Assembly (NCBI GenBank): GCA_014529385.2
Contig: CM043955.1
Span: forward strand, 153,417,640 to 153,481,639
Direction: 5' to 3'
DNA length: 64,000 nt
Source: Adiantum capillus-veneris
Taxonomy: Eukaryota; Streptophyta; Polypodiopsida; Polypodiales; Pteridaceae
This document shows, piece by piece, positions 32,377 to 44,576 of this stretch. A model generated the notes under the pieces. It saw only the letters and a program-made list of their open reading frames with translations, searched no databases and had not been told where the DNA came from. The first letter of the stretch is position 1, and the number at the start of each line of letters is the position of its first letter. The position numbers and the translations under genes are program-made.

Positions 32377-32690
32377 ACCCATTTTTAGGTGCTTGTATAA
32401 TAGGAATCTGTTGAGATGCTCCCATTGCCTTCAAAAAAGAAAAAAAGTGCAACGTGGAAGAGAGAGATAGGAAAAGGAAGAGAGATCCCTATGTGTCAGT
32501 GCGAGTAAGTGGTGCCAATCTTTTTTCAGGTGCTAATGGATTAATAGGAGTCTGTTGAGATGCTCCAATAGCCTTCAAGAGAGAAAAAGGTGCAAGTGCG
32601 ACTAGGTGATGCCAATCATTTTTCAGGTGCTAATGGATTAATACCAATCTGTTGAGATACTCCTATAGCCTTCAAGAGAGAGAAAGGTGA
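32377..32690 (+). repeat. Imperfect tandem repeat, about 97-bp units
   Basis: The phrase 'caggtgctaatggattaata...tctgttgagatRctcc...agccttcaa' recurs at 32527 and 32624. A more diverged copy is at 32377, and a related start is at 31811. Confidence 0.75.
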
Positions 32691-33013
32691 AAAGGGCATG
32701 TGGAGGAGAAGGAAAGGGAGAGAGAACCTCGTGTGTCAATGCAAGCAACATACAATTTTTTTGCATGCAAAACAGATGGAAGTGCGAGGTTAGCTCGACA
32801 TGGAAGCAATCAATGTTTTTTTTGCGCCAACACTATCAAGGCAAACGGAGGGAGAAAGAGATTTTTTCCGTGCCGCCGTCTTGAGTGGCGTGCTTGAGAG
32901 AATGAGGGATAGGAGGAAGGGGTGCAGGAAAGAGGACATGGCGCGGTGATAGAGAAAGAGAGAGGCATAGCTCCTTTGTGTGAGGTGGAAGGAGGTTTGT
33001 GTGAGGGTGAACC

Positions 33014-33015
<2 letters not shown>

Positions 33016-33062
<47 letters not shown>
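33016..33062 (+). repeat. (GA)n microsatellite
   Basis: About 23 GA units. Confidence 0.95.
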
Positions 33063-33065
<3 letters not shown>

Positions 33066-33618
33066 TTATTGTGCATTTGTTAGGCATAGATTTTTTCAGC
33101 TCTAGAAGCGACGCTCCGCGTCCTGTCTTTGATCGCCTATCGCGGTCGTCCATCCATCCCTTATGTGAGTATCTATCTCGATGCCATGACTAGGTGGCCC
33201 CTGTGCTGTTGCTTACAAAGTAGTGGGAGAACTGGAATGAGTGGCACCGAGTGGAAGCGAGGCGATATGGTCCACGGTGGAGGTAGAACTAGGGAAGGGA
33301 AAGTGAGGCAGGAAGGCCTGCTCAATGTTGTGACATGTTCTCTGTCTTGCTCTATCACCATGCTTCAAGTGGAGACACAGTTGCATAATAGAGCGGGCAA
33401 GTTGTAGGGGCACTGACGGCACATGGTAGTTAGACCGAAAGGGGAAGCAAGAGGAGGAGATGGGAGACTTGCCTGCAAGTGCAGAGGGGGCCATGGAGAT
33501 GCACGTGCAAGTGCACAGGGGACGATCACACTTGCTAGTATAAGGGGACTATTGCTTATGGATTTTTCTTAGTGTGCGCAAGGGAATTTTACCATCTAAT
33601 TAATAATTTTTTTTTAGA

Positions 33619-33984
33619 GTGGACCTAATATCTTTATTGCATTTCCATGAGCGTTTTGTTCTCTTTAGAGTTTCCTTGCACTATTTGTACTATTTACATA
33701 GTGAATTTATCTTTTGGGAAGCCAATGGCTATTATCTTTTCCTGGGAGGTAGAACGATCAAAAGCCAAGAGCTTTTGTTTTGTACTCATAGACTATCAAT
33801 TCTGCTTTTTTTCAAGCACATGTGGAAGACCAAGAACATAATGATTTTCAAGAATGACACCTCGATGGCTAGCTTCAAGGAGATTATCTACGAGAGCAGG
33901 GGTCTAATTATGGCCTTAGGGAAGAAGAAGAACTTAGATGAATGGAGGAGGGCTTGTTTAAGTGTCTCAACCCTATGCAAGTAA
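33619..33984 (+). pseudogene. Possible LINE 3' ORF fragment
   Basis: The segment FFKHMWKTKNIMIFKND followed by a helical stretch resembles the C-terminal region of plant non-LTR retrotransposon ORF2 proteins ('LW.IWK.RN..IF'). No RT catalytic block is present nearby. The call rests on one motif only. An unrelated spurious frame is possible. Confidence 0.35.
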
Positions 33985-34749
33985 AGTAAGGACTCGTGAA
34001 GTCTTTGATGTACAACATGTGTTATCAAAGCTTCGTAAGAGCTTGAAGCTATCTTCTAAAGTTTCTTCACATGTTTAATACATTGCACTCACGATTGTGA
34101 GTTTCGCAAAGAAAAGGTGAGATTTCACAATGGCTTTTCAAAAAGGAAATCAAGATATGAAGAAAATAAAAATACAATATATCTATACTATCTATAATGG
34201 GGGGAGAGATTCAGGTTGCCACATGTTAGCAAATCTTTGCTTCGCCAACATCTATTCCCCCTTGCCGTGTGCGAGTTCAGAGTTCTCTTCCAGCTTCGTA
34301 TAGCGTGTCCAACGGCTACTAATGAGTTTATCTGGGAACTTGAGTTTCATTCAGCTTTGATGTTACCGGCTCATGCCCTATCGTGAGGCGCTGTGCACAA
34401 CTCTTCACCGTAACTCCTGCCTGGTTGTTTTCTCCCCCTGCATGCAAGCTGGTTACTCGCCTTTGGGCATTCACACCTCAAGGCGTCAAGCTTCAGCTTG
34501 CTCCGTTCAGCTACTCCTGAGTTCTCACACTTGCACCATTTTCCTACTAATCAACAGTTTAGTGCAACATCATCAAGCTTGGAGCGGGTGGTGCCACAGA
34601 CCTGCTCCCACTCTCTGTATCTCTCACCCTATGGGTTGAGCTTGGCACTGCTCCTAGCGACTGGATCCATTGGCCACACACTCACCCCGTAAGCTCTACA
34701 AGCAGCCCCTCCAAAAGCCTCGACTTCTACAACTTGTCATAGGTTCCTC

Positions 34750-34753
<4 letters not shown>

Positions 34754-34797
<44 letters not shown>
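34754..34797 (+). repeat. (GA)n microsatellite
   Basis: About 22 GA units inside the Helitron. Confidence 0.95.
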
Positions 34798-34799
<2 letters not shown>

Positions 34800-34934
34800 C
34801 TGCGCTCATGGCTCCATTGCCATATGAGATTTAGTGTGCGTGTGTGTGAGAGAGAGATGCTTTCGAGAAATGGATGCAGCACCAACGACCACCGACTCTG
34901 AGGCTTGCGGCCTGCGACGCCTTGGATCTCCTAA

Positions 34935-35074
<140 letters not shown>

Positions 35075-35740
35075 TAGGTTCATACTTACCATGGTGTGTG
35101 TTTTATTGGTTTAATGTAATCCCACCTATAATTTTTGCTTCGTGCAGCTGCCCACCAGCCAACAGATCTCCAGATAGCGCTCTCTCTCTCATAGTTTCCT
35201 ACGACGCTAAAACTCTCTCATCAACAATAGATGCTGGATGGCTTGGCGTTGGTGGTAGGTGGGAGTTGAAAGCAACTGCCCAGCGCGGTAGCACGCAGAG
35301 GTGAGGGCTGGGTCTATAGCTGGGGTTGTGAGGAGGTTATGGAAGGCCGCAGTAGTTGTACACGGATACGGAGTGCTGTGGGTGCAACTAAGGTAGAGAG
35401 TAGAGACATTTATGGCATAAAAGGGGCAACCTTAAGCTCCTGGCGTAGCATTGGGGCTAAGCATCGATGCTGGTGGTGAGGCGTCCGTCTTAGGAATCGG
35501 AGGTGGGGGCAACCGTCTTAGGAATCGGGTGCTCACTATGGAGAAGATGAAGCTTCAAGCTCCTCGCTACCATGGGTATGCACACAGAGTTTGGGGAGCA
35601 CGCGCGTAGTCAGAGGAGACGCGAGATCGTTGGGAGAAAAGTAGCTGGTGCTAAATTAAGGTTATGAAGGTTTCCTGACCCCCTCCCAGACACGTGGTGA
35701 AAGCTCTTTCATCCGGCCAAGTTTGGCGATAGTGTGCCCT

Positions 35741-35751
35741 GCGCGCGCGCA

Positions 35752-35828
<77 letters not shown>

Positions 35829-35834
35829 AGAGAG
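35741..35834 (+). repeat. Compound (GC)n(CA)n(GA)n microsatellite
   Basis: A GC-alternating start leads into about 36 CA units and a short GA tail. It is the near mirror of the array at 34937-35074. Confidence 0.95.
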
Positions 35835-36530
35835 GCTAGCCGCTAGAGCCCATTAGGTGTGTAATCTTTGCAGTCTGGACTGAGCGAGAGTTGTCTACAC
35901 GCTCCACTTTCACTGTGCATCTCTGCCATGTAAGAGAGACGCATGTTGCCATGATGTGGAGCAGTCACAGTCTCCAGTGTCCATGTCAAGGGGCGATGGC
36001 AGTCGAGAGGCAAGGTCATAGAGGTGCAGTGTTCAAGAAAAATGTGTGTTGTTTTCAATTTCAAAAATGCCCGTTGAGAGCAAGGGGAAAAGGACAAATT
36101 CCGTATAAAAACCTAAAAAATAAATCTAACTTTTTAAAGTTTCCTCTAGCCAAATTCAAGAAAAGGAGTTTTGTACGTTTGGAAAAATGATCTTTCCCGA
36201 ACACTGCTAAGGTGGACTGTTCGCGTTGATTACGATGTTAATTCCATGCAGGTGAAACATTGTTCGTGCTTATTCCCAACGATTTCTTGCACTATTCCCA
36301 ACGATTTCTTGCATGTAAATTTACATCATACAATGATCTTATATAATATTGTTGACGGCATTCTTGAGATCAATTATAGTGTAGCGTCGCCGCCCCCAAG
36401 TATCCCAAGTCCCCAAAAAGCCAATCGTTGGTGCTGAGTCGGAGTGGAGTGATAGTGACGGTGCTGACAATAGACCTCTATGAGCCACAACCTATAGACT
36501 ACAATGTAGATAGGCAAAGACTCGATACTC

Positions 36531-37479
36531 ATGAGCTGGGCTAACCTCAGGTTTCATGGGCGAGCTCATGGAAAGTGCCATTTCATCTCTGATGTGATTG
36601 AGCTCATGGAAAGTGCCATTTTATCCTTTGATGCCATCGACACCTCTCTTTATATTGGTGTTACTGAGCTCACCTCACCTCAAGCACCGCAATCATCCCG
36701 GCAAGTTGGCCAGGCTCAAAGTGTCACACAATGGTTAGATCTTCTCAATATACCCAACAGAGAGCATTCACATTTTCATCACCCAAATACGCAGCTCTTT
36801 GCGACGTCTCATGGTAATGGTGATCGGATGGATCTAGACATACACCAGAGCATTCAAACAAGGATCATGACAGGATCGCAAATCATCAATAGCCCTCAAA
36901 CTCCCTCTTGCAGCAGTGATGATGGTGCATGAGCCCGAGTTAGAGCATCTCCCCCCTACAAAGATTCTAATGAGAAAACTCAAAAATCAAACCTCAAGCT
37001 CCTGCATCTTTTACTTGCGTGCACATCGGTGGTATGAGGTCTCGGCTACAAGAGAGATCATGTGAGTGGAACTCCTTTCCAAAGGTTGGCTTTTTATTTA
37101 ACCAAGGTACTTGAAGCTACGCTCATGCCCTCTTCCAAGGAGGAGCTCGGCCAAGTCTCTAACTAGGATGTATTTACCCGCATGCGATATGCTATAGGCC
37201 GTATTTTACAATGTGAATCTGATAGGGAGGTTCTACCATCTAACTCTTAACAAGTAATACTAGATAACACCTTATCAAATATACAACACTTCACATCATT
37301 GATCTATACATAGGCTATGGCATGCAATGGGTAGCTTTTCTTTATGCACTTGCATTGAGGCCATGTGGGCCTCCCAAGTTGAGATTGATAGGAATAGGGC
37401 CTCTGGAGGATCCATTGATAAGCATAGAGAAGAAACTGACGGACATGGCAAATTCCTTGCATGTGTCTTTTTGTTTTTC
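36531..37479 (+). pseudogene. GRAS-family transcription factor fragment inside the Helitron
   Basis: In one frame from 36531 the sequence encodes a Gln/Ser-rich N-terminal region, then LKLLHLLLACTSVV and SGTPFQRLAFYLTKVLEATL, matching the first leucine-heptad region of GRAS proteins. After a frameshift near 37283 it encodes LHIIDLYIGYGMQWVAFL and LRPCGPPKLRLIGIGP, the VHIID motif and its downstream block. Stops lie at 36930 (TGA), 37035 (TGA), 37164 (TAG) and 37248 (TAA). The PFYRE, RVER and SAW parts are absent. It is a decayed N-terminal two-thirds of the gene, on the same strand as the Helitron. Confidence 0.8.
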
Positions 37480-37528
37480 TTCTTAGTAATCTTTGGTGAC
37501 TTCTGAGCTTGGCAGGTGATCATGACAT

Positions 37529-37531
<3 letters not shown>

Positions 37532-37576
<45 letters not shown>
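37532..37576 (+). repeat. (CT)n microsatellite
   Basis: About 22 CT units directly downstream of the GRAS fragment. Confidence 0.95.
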
Positions 37577-37579
<3 letters not shown>

Positions 37580-37740
37580 TCTGGTCTACCACCCATCCCG
37601 GAGTCTAGCTCTCAAGGTTTGGTAGCCACAATATTGGAGGCTTCTTCATGTGTCTGTTGCTATTCTCTTTGTATCTACTGTCTTCTTGGCCTCAATCTAT
37701 GTCACAGCCTTAGGGTAGAGAGACTTGCAACCATCATGTT

Positions 37741-37758
37741 CTCTCTCTCTCTCTAGAT

Positions 37759-37835
<77 letters not shown>
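37741..37835 (+). repeat. Compound CT, (GT)n, (GA)n microsatellite
   Basis: A short CT run, then about 19 GT units, then about 18 GA units. Confidence 0.95.
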
Positions 37836-38549
37836 GTGAGTCTATTATGGTAAATTGAAGTAGATAGGTGTATTTTTGAAGGAACTCTTAGCTATGGGTG
37901 TAGGAGCATGGAGGCCCACAAGACTCTTGCTTGTATTCTAATGAGGCCAAGGCCATGTATGCAAGGCTCTTTCAAAGGCCTGCCTTTACCGCCATGCACA
38001 TCTCAATAAGATGAAGTCTCCATGTGTTTTATTGACTTTAAGCACACGAAAGCCTCTCAATATGGTATGAATGTGATCTTTTTGCAAGGTTGTGAGGGCA
38101 AGAACTTACAGTTCTGAGTTTCGATGGGTTGTGAGAATGAGTGCATGTCCTCCAAATCATTTTCCCTCTAGCCTTCATTCGTTGAAGCAGTTTGGAAAAA
38201 AATCATTTTGGCATTTGCTATTGTAGGTGATCCTTAGTGAAAACTCCACTCTTCACAATTCATGTTTGTAAGTGAGTGGAAGACCCTCACTTGAGAAGGG
38301 GGGTGTTGTCCAAGTGAAGGATTTTTTGTACTACTAATGGCTATGTGCCAGTGTAGACGAGTGCTCTCTATCAACGAGTCGTCCTAAGAACAGCCTAAGA
38401 GGTTGTTTGCCAAAATTTAGGAGCATCTAGATAAAAATACACAATTGTTTTCCAAGATATGTAGGTTTTTTCATCCTCAAAATATATTGTATGAGGTAAC
38501 TTTCAAACTTTAGAGGTGAGATTACACTAGCTAGACCACCGGGATGTGG

Positions 38550-38551
<2 letters not shown>

Positions 38552-38607
<56 letters not shown>
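38552..38607 (+). repeat. (GA)n microsatellite
   Basis: About 27 GA units near the Helitron 3' end. Confidence 0.95.
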
Positions 38608-38610
<3 letters not shown>

Positions 38611-39041
38611 GAACTAGGACACGATAAGTTATTTTTTTAAAAAAATTGGTTTAATTCTCAGATACACAAGATTTTTTGACTCTTTTAAGGTAGATTTCAA
38701 ATTTTGAAGGTGGGATTAAAGCTTAAACCTAGGTAATTTTCGAGCACTACTCAAAATACTAAGAGAGAAAGAGAGTACTTTTCTTGATCTACTTTTATAA
38801 AATTTATCAAGAGTAAGAGACTTGAGGGTAAAAGGACCATGCCGTCGCCGAAGGCGACGTCGTTTTACTAGTATATATTATATATAGAGAGAGAAAGAGA
38901 GAGAGAAAGAGAGAATCACAATCGTTTGTTCTTGTGAAAAAAACTCTTTACTCTTTAAAAGATTTAAAAATAAAAAGATACACAAAATAAAAGCAATGTA
39001 ATCCCATCCTAAGAAAAAAGAACCAAATATAAATTGTGTTC

Positions 39042-39163
39042 ATGTTGAAAATCATATAAGATAAACAAAGACAAAAAAAATAAACAAGGCAAAGTGTTTT
39101 TTATGTTGAAAATCATATAAGATAAACAAAGACAAAAAAAATAAACAAGGCAAAGTCTTTAAA
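39042..39163 (+). repeat. 61-bp tandem duplication
   Basis: Two adjacent, nearly identical copies start at 39042 and 39103 (ATGTTGAAAATCATATAAG...). The region lies downstream of the oxidase gene. Confidence 0.92.
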
Positions 39164-39565
39164 AAACACTGTAAGGCTATGAAATCAAAAGAACCCATTT
39201 AACAAATTCCATCAACATTTAAAATGAATCTCCATCGTTGGCACCGAAAACATTGGAAGGATGGTTAACTTGACTCAACAATAAGACTTTCTTTTAAAAA
39301 GCCAAAAAAGATGTATGTTTTAGTAGTATTAATTTATTAAAAGTCTTACTCTCATGTGGTGCACTAAAGGTATATTTACCTCTTGCAGTACTTCTATTCA
39401 TTCACTCAGCTTCAATGTCATGTGACGACACCATCTACATAACTCTTCCATTTGCCTACAATGTTACGTAAATTGCTTGTTGACGAAAGGACAACAGTGT
39501 GTGGGAAAAAACAATATTGCTTTCAATAAGTGTCGAGCAAATTACAAAGCAATATTTTTCCTAAT

Positions 39566-39766
39566 CTAGTGATAGCTAATAGGTGCTGGCGACGTACGCA
39601 GCTCTCGCTTCTCATTGTACACATCCTGCCAAAAACAAGCAAATTTATGGTGAGACCTTCCCCTAGCAATATATAACATATATATATATAAATATGAACT
39701 TGATTAGATGTGCGTGCAAGAGACCTTCCAGGTCTACCCTGTAAGTTTTGAACTCAAGACCTGCGT

Positions 39767-39806
<40 letters not shown>

Positions 39807-40900
39807 CACAGCTGCGAAGTGGTTGACGTCACGGTGGTGGGCCTCGTCAGCGCGCACCACCAGGACTACGTCACGGATGGTGGCGTCAGCCGGCAGGCGC
39901 CAGTAGTCAATGGCGATAAGGGGCGCAGGCCTGTTCGGAGTGTGTCCCACGTCGATGGCCTGCAGAAATTCAGTATAGGAACGCACAGCCTCCTCTTCTA
40001 GGTAGCCTACGAAACGGTGAGCCAATCGGGGAGAGGCCAGATAGAGCAGAAAATAGGCGTTGAAGAAGGTGCCCTGCACCGCCAGAACCAGCGCACGCTC
40101 CCACCAGGCAGGGCGGAGCACCTCTACCCACGTCATCAGGTGCATGCGCTCATTCTCAGCCTCGTCCAGCAAAGTCTTGATCCACCCCCCGCTGTGCTCG
40201 AAGCGACGCAGCGAGCGAAGGTGAAGCAGCATGCCGCCCACCATGCCGGGCACCCCTGCCACCGTCTCTAGCAGGAGCGCGTGGCTAACATGCCGTTCTT
40301 TGAAGAAGAGGTCCACGGGGCCGCGAAGCGCCCGCACCGTCCAGAAGGCGGCTCTGTCCACCCAGCTCTTCTCCGCTGGGTAATGCCTATCCACGTCGAT
40401 TGCCACATCTGCTGCGTACGTGTCGGCGGGCTGCATAGCACTCGGAATTATTAGTCACATAGACACGCACACAAACACACAGTGCGCACAGATGTCACAG
40501 GACTAGTTTTACTTACCCTAAAGGAGTGCCAGGGCCAAGGCGAGCCATCCTCACGCTGAAGCTGCTTGGGCACGATGCCCCAATACTCTGACACCAATTG
40601 GTCAGCTTTCAAGCTTCTGGATCCGGCGACACTGGTATCATCGGCCTGTGCAGCTTGCTGGTCTTGTTTTCCCGGTGCCGCTACTGAAAGATGCCGCGCC
40701 GGCTGAGCTGGGCGTAGCAGGCGGTTGGCGGTGGGAGCGGCGTCCATGCGGCTGCCACTCCATGCTCTTTCAGTGAGCAGTAGAGAAGGATGGTCAATTA
40801 CGCGTCCAGAAGCTGGGATGCAGGTGCTGTAGGCGGCTCGGCGGATTGCAAGAACTGCCAAGGCCACTTTTCTCCTTGAATTGCCGGCGACTGTATTCAT
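39566..40900 (-). CDS. AOX: Mitochondrial alternative oxidase, three exons, Ser at both regulatory Cys sites
   Basis: This is a ubiquinol oxidase of the inner mitochondrial membrane that passes electrons from ubiquinol to oxygen, bypassing complexes III and IV. Exons are 40517-40900, 39810-40430 and 39566-39625, joined by GT-AG introns of 86 and 184 bp in phase 0, giving 354 residues. The Arg-rich start ([21 protein letters not shown]) fits a transit peptide; an upstream in-frame ATG at 41179 would add 93 residues. All di-iron ligands are present: E183 ([10 protein letters not shown]), E222 and H225 (NERMH), E273 (LEEEA), E324 and H327 (RADEAHH). The C terminus is [13 protein letters not shown]. 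The positions equivalent to regulatory CysI and CysII are S126 (WHSFR) and S177 ([10 protein letters not shown]). Exon 2 (621 bp) corresponds to exons 2+3 of typical plant AOX genes. Intron 2 contains a (GA)n repeat. Confidence 0.95.
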
Positions 40901-41400
40901 GGGAGCTTTGGCGAGCACTGTGCAGTGTACGTGCAGGTTGCAAAGGATGAACCTACTTCGACCAAGGCCAGAATTCTTCACTAATTCGCTTGTGAGAAGT
41001 TTGCAGACTACGTCGATGAGACAATGGTGTAATTGGAAATGTTGATTGAATGCAGGGTAGGAAAATTGATGTGCTGGAGACTCTGTTATAGGTTTTGAAA
41101 TTTGTACCAAGTCATCTATGAACAGTGCCTTGCGCTCGAAGAAACCACCGCGAGTCCTCAGTCCACGGTCCACCCCCACTGTTTACTGGTCGACTGGGTT
41201 CAATCATAAACGCGCACATTTAAAATGTGGTTGTTTTGTTACACGAGCTGAAATTTAGAAGCTTTTGGCCTAGCGGCGGCGGCGGCCCTAGCCTATACGC
41301 AAGGCATTATAGTGACTAGTGAATTCTAGACGGAAGAGAAGAATTAGAAAATCACCTAATTTCTCTTGGTCTAATAATATTTGCACTAAAGTACGGTGTA

Positions 41401-41520
41401 GGGAATGGCCACCTCCAGACCGTTCCTTGTAATAACAGTGACCACATGACGACCGGTGGAGGCCGGGAGCCACTGTGGGAACTGTTATTACAGAGGAATG
41501 GTCTCCAGGAGACCATTCCC
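41401..41520. mobile_element. Short MITE-like inverted-repeat element upstream of AOX
   Basis: The left arm (41401-41438, GGGAATGGCCACCTCC...AATAACAGT) and right arm (about 41480-41520, ...ACTGTTATTACAG...GACCATTCCC) pair over about 38 bp with mismatches. The element is 120 bp and non-coding, about 500 bp upstream of the chosen AOX start. Superfamily and target duplication are not clear. Confidence 0.6.
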
Positions 41521-42366
41521 GGCCGTCAAACGTCCAGGGCGAGTGGGGCCAGAAAGCAACCTACATGCGCATTCCCATCATTGAAAGCGACTTGGTGACA
41601 AATTCTGCGCGGCGAAAGCGACTCAGAGGCAGATTCTGCGCAGCGAAAACGACCTTGCGATTACTCATGCTGATGTGCAATTCAACGATTGGCTTTTTTA
41701 AAAAAGAAAGTTTTACAGATTCCGCAGGCTGATGTGGCAGGTATCCAACGGCTTGAGAAGATAATCGTGTATTTTAATCGCTAGTCAATGGAGGGCCACG
41801 ATTTGCAGCCCCCCTCCCCTGGACTTTGACGGTTATGGCATCCGATTTTCAAACCCACTAACCTTGCAAAAAAGCATAAAAAGTGTTTTGATTTGTGTAG
41901 GTAATTCTATCTGCGATCATCGCGACAGGTGGAAAGCCTTGCATGCTCCCTCTACACTGTTGTCTACAAGTTCCCCCCTCAGCTCGCGCACAGCCCACCT
42001 AGTGTCCCCCACCTGGCTCTGTATTTTTGCCTCACCATTTTCTCACTTTCAAATCAACTTTTCCCTTTAATTTTTCAACCCTCAAAATAGAGCAGCCACA
42101 TCGTGGAGGTGAAGTTATGTGTGGAATCTCAGGCAATGCTCAAGGTTTTCAATTCGAGAAATTGGGTGGTTGTGGTGGGACTTTCTATTTTTTTTAAATA
42201 GCAAGCCCGAAAAAAAATAACCACCCCCGAAATCCCCCCCCCCCCCCCCCCCCCCCTCTCTCTCTCTCTGTGTGTGCGCATTGGACTGCAATGGAAGGGA
42301 GCCGTCCTTCTGTGTCCTATGTCGAAATCTCTCTCTCTCAGCGTCGCAGGAGGAGGTTTGGAGGAG

Positions 42367-42419
<53 letters not shown>

Positions 42420-42821
42420 CACGCATGCGTGAATGGGTGTGTACACGGGCACGCGGTCTGTAGGTTTCGTTGATGGCCATGGCCGACCCGCTGTCAGTTG
42501 TGGTCGCACGTCGACAGCCCAACGAAATGCCACGTCAGTGGCATGAAGGCTAATATTACTAACCTCTAATATTACTAACTCTTCGTCTCTGGAAAAATAT
42601 GTCCCTACAATTTTGTATTCATTAGCTTTTATGGGAATCTCGAAAGATGCTTTCTGCCCGAGAGAAGCAAAAGTGATGCTTTTACTCTTTATTTACTATT
42701 AGTTAACAGAAGTTAAGAGAGTTTTGTTTATTGTGAATGGGAATTTTTGGAATTGAAAATGGCACGATACACTCGAGGGGATCTCTCAAGGCGGGTTCCA
42801 TCACATGTGGAAGAGAGAGAC

Positions 42822-42852
<31 letters not shown>

Positions 42853-43154
42853 CCAACTGTCGGGTATGTCAGGCCAACGGGTCGGCGAGAGAGACAGAGA
42901 GACCCATCCGTAAGGTCGAGGTTGGACTGCCTGTCGTCGTAGTTGATGGTCCGTCTCTCAGAGCTACGAAAAATAGTGATGGCTCGATGTAGAGGTGGCG
43001 AAGGCATGAAGATTGCACAGACAGAGGGGGGAAGATGGAGCGATCCCTGTGGTGTGAGTACGAGATGTTTTGCGTGAGGATGGGTGGAGGGTGTGCGAGG
43101 TTAGCTCGATGTAGCAGCACAACAGATGCATTTTTTTTTGCGCCGGAAATGTTG

Positions 43155-43185
<31 letters not shown>

Positions 43186-43796
43186 GGTTGAGGAACATCC
43201 CTCTCTCTAACTGCCTCTCGAGCTCCACGTCTAGTATGCATCTTGGCCTCTTGACCGCTGTCTCTCCCTCTGGTCTGTGTGTGGGGCAGGCCCGACTGCG
43301 ACAATTTGCTTCATTTGTCTGCAAGGGTGGCTTGGTGTGGAGGAGAAAGAGAGAGACACTCGCAGGGAAACGGCAGGCTAGGTGAGGCAGAGGGGCGTAT
43401 CCCACACGTGAGGACGACAGGTGCATGGTCATGGAGGACACTGAGTGTCGACGGAAAGCACAACATGCCATGTGTAAGGGTGGGAGGGGCCAGGGGCAAA
43501 CGAGCGCAGAGCAGGGCTGTGATCGTAACAGCTTGGGAACTTTTGCCATTCAATCCTGAGATTCCTTTTGCGAATCTCAGTGACAAATTAATTAATGGAT
43601 TCGGTGTAGACCCAGCAGTATGTTGAGTGATAGTAGCCAATATGTAGATGATTATACTGCATTTGTTTTGATTCCTCTTAATGCGACAGTTTGGCACACC
43701 TATTTGCGACGATTAAGCAAGCATCTTTGCATGGGCGAGTTTCCCATCATGTCCAATGTTTTGTAATACATAGAAGCATGCCCCCCTCCCCCGCCC

Positions 43797-43869
<73 letters not shown>

Positions 43870-43928
43870 TTTGGATCATGTTTTGCAATCGTCTCCAATC
43901 TTTTGTAATACATGAAGGAGGTCTCTCT
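41521..43928. other. Microsatellite-rich region without a recognised gene
   Basis: The region holds a poly-C tract running into CT (about 42229-42270), (CT)n at 42369-42416, GA runs near 42815-42855, (CT)n near 43155-43182, and (CT)n(CA)n at 43801-43867. A 40-60 bp piece at 43092-43150 ('gtgcgaggttagctcga...tttttttgcgcc') is also found at 32780-32835, so some of it is a dispersed repeat. Open frames here are translations of the simple repeats. Confidence 0.5.
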
Positions 43929-44220
43929 CACTACAAGAGGTTATGTGCTCTTGTGACGCTCTTAGCGACGGAAATACACTGGGTTTTTATAACCCCCGGC
44001 GTCGCTATAACCGTCGCTAAAAGCGTCGCTACCAGAGCGTCGCTATATGCGTCGCTATAGCCGTCGCTATAGGCGTCGCTATAGGCGTCGCTATATAGCG
44101 ACGCTCATAGCGACGCCTATAGCGACGCTTATAGCGACGCTCTCACAGAAGAGTATAGCGACGCATATAGCGACGCTACAGAGCCATAAATAGCGACGCT
44201 TATAGCGACGCCTGAGAGAA
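43929..44220 (-). repeat. 3' TIR and subterminal repeat array of copy B
   Basis: After CACTACAAGAGGTTATGTGC come about fifteen GTCGCTATnn or complementary motifs within 230 bp. The first block is in one orientation and the second in the other, so the array can fold on itself. Copy A has a shorter version. Confidence 0.9.
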
Positions 44221-44576
44221 TATTTTTTTGGTGGCAGGGCATTGAATGCCCTGCCACCCATCAACCATATTGTACTTGATTCACTTTTTAAAAAAAGTGC
44301 AAAGGTAAATAATAGACCCAAAATAGTCACCCACAAGACGCATTGTTTGCAAAATTGACAATTGTACACATCATAAACAAACTGAATTGATTGGCAAATG
44401 TAATAATGACAATTGTACAACATCATAGGCATAAAGAATTGATTGGCAAAAGGAATTGCGGTGACAAATGTAATAATATACATGGTTCAAAAAGACGTAT
44501 AAAATCCGTCTCATGATACATAAGCTATGAGAAACCCTAAACTAATGCTATCTAGCTACGGCTAAACTGACGTCGT

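Noticed and set aside
40901-41179. Longer AOX starting at the ATG at 41179
   Set aside because: It is in frame, but the added 93 residues do not look like a transit peptide and would make the protein unusually long. The start at 40900 gives the usual length and a typical Arg-rich presequence. It remains possible.
42115-42533. Two overlapping 134-135 codon ORFs on the minus strand
   Set aside because: Half of each is Arg-Glu repeat from the CT array and Gly from the poly-C tract. There are no other coding signs.
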